From JAABVY01 sp964627935 (GTDB lineage: Bacteria; Zixibacteria; MSB-5A5; JAABVY01): a stretch of DNA of 64,000 bases. Positions 63,471-64,000 of the stretch are shown here, one piece after another. The notes beneath the pieces were generated by a model. That model did no database searches. It worked only from the letters and a program-made list of their open reading frames with translations, and was not told the DNA's origin. The translations under genes were made by a program, and so were the position numbers. The stretch spans positions 147,614-211,613 of the forward strand of contig CAZVLB010000006.1 in assembly GCA_964627935.1 (NCBI GenBank), in the 5' to 3' direction. The number at the start of each line of letters is the position of its first letter. Position 1 is the first letter of the stretch.

Positions 63471-63575
63471 GTGGATTGGTGAGTCACTAACTCACTTTCG
63501 TTAATGTGCTAAACACAGACCCAGGAGAGTCTGCATATCTTTAAAGGCGGGATTTTTTGCTGCCGCCCTTATAAG

Positions 63576-64000
63576 CTACTTCATATTATCTATAATGTGC
63601 GTTGCATACTGAGATGTTCCCACTTTTGTTGCGCCTTCCATCTGACGCTCCAGGTCGTAGGTCACGGTTTTCTTCTGGATCGTGGTCTCGATGGCGTTTT
63701 CAACCATGTCGGCGGCCTCGTTCCATTGCAGATAACGCAGCATCATGACACCCGAAAGAATGACCGAGCTGGGATTGATAACGTCCTTGTCGGCATATTT
63801 CGGAGCGGTACCGTGAGTGGCCTCGAACAGCGCGATATAGTCGCCGATATTGGCCCCGGCAGCCATACCCAGTCCGCCGATCTGTGCCGCGGCGGCGTCG
63901 GAAATATAGTCGCCGTTCAGGTTAGGTGTGCAAACCACATCGTATTCATCGGTACGGGTCAGGATCTGCTGGAACATCGAATCGGCAATACGATCCTTGA
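63576..64000 (-). CDS. icd: Isocitrate dehydrogenase, C-terminal part (start outside window)
   Basis: The frame runs open to the window end, giving the last 141 codons of a TCA-cycle isocitrate dehydrogenase. Family marks include KDRIADSMFQQILTR, DVVCTPNLNGDYISDAAAAQIGG, the substrate/cofactor segment ATHGTAPKYADKDVINPSSVILSG and YLQW.EAAD. The NADP-dependent bacterial type is most likely, from HGTAPKYA with Lys and Tyr positioned as in NADP-ICDH. The C-terminus ends ...TSQYATHIIDNMK. A strong terminator follows. Confidence 0.93.
   Translation of the reverse strand, partial: KDRIADSMFQQILTRTDEYDVVCTPNLNGDYISDAAAAQIGGLGMAAGANIGDYIALFEATHGTAPKYADKDVINPSSVILSGVMMLRYLQWNEAADMVENAIETTIQKKTVTYDLERQMEGATKVGTSQYATHIIDNMK

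Noticed and set aside
63090..63482. 130-codon plus-strand open frame
   Set aside because: It is antisense to the small ORF, runs through the icd terminator hairpin, has Cys/His-rich low-quality composition and no ribosome site.

Overview
The window is one long, gene-dense bacterial segment with nearly every gene on the minus strand. The organism is Gram-negative: it has an RND-TolC pump and several outer-membrane barrels. The combination of a PorU-like C25 sortase next to a PorV-like barrel, FlgD-like C-terminal tails, a full Bat (MoxR/DUF58/VWA) operon, bacillithiol synthesis and a DGGGP-synthase-like UbiA enzyme points to the FCB superphylum outside classical Bacteroidetes (Zixibacteria, Marinimicrobia or KSB1-like). 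That placement is inference; no rRNA is present. A 100-N scaffold gap at 29324-29423 suggests a draft or metagenome-derived assembly.

Layout. 1-5.5 kb: a cysteine desulfurase homologue lacking its PLP lysine, PLP synthase (pdxS-pdxT), a peroxiredoxin-like protein and an ABC-2 exporter. 5.8-6.6 kb: the one clear plus-strand gene, with a flagellin-like C-terminus behind a sigma-54-like promoter. 6.6-13.8 kb: a secreted beta-propeller/TPR protein, an amidohydrolase, selB, selA and selC (tRNA-Sec). 14-23.6 kb: a TetR-regulated TolC/MFP/RND efflux operon that runs by overlap into bshC-bshA-bshB1. 23.7-26.4 kb: CorA, endonuclease III and a flippase-like membrane protein. 26.5-37.4 kb: the aerotolerance operon (BatD-like, MoxR, DUF58, a GT-C membrane protein, a BatD-like/DUF4381-like protein, BatA, BatB, BatC, BatD, BatE).

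37.5-56.5 kb: a cell-envelope operon of closely spaced genes: PorU-like sortase, a PorV-like barrel carrying a huge inserted propeller, an M6 metalloprotease with a sorting tail, two DUF5683-like proteins, an NHL propeller, a giant outer-membrane protein, a BamA/FhaC-like barrel and a UbiA prenyltransferase. A sigma-70-like promoter and a structured leader with mutually exclusive antiterminator and terminator hairpins precede it. This leader is the best candidate for an undescribed regulatory system in the window.

56.8-64 kb: a PhaR-phasin fusion, two stand-alone response regulators, a nitrilase-family hydrolase, a PAS histidine kinase, a DHA2-type MFS exporter, a possible 40-residue membrane peptide, and the 3' end of isocitrate dehydrogenase with its terminator.
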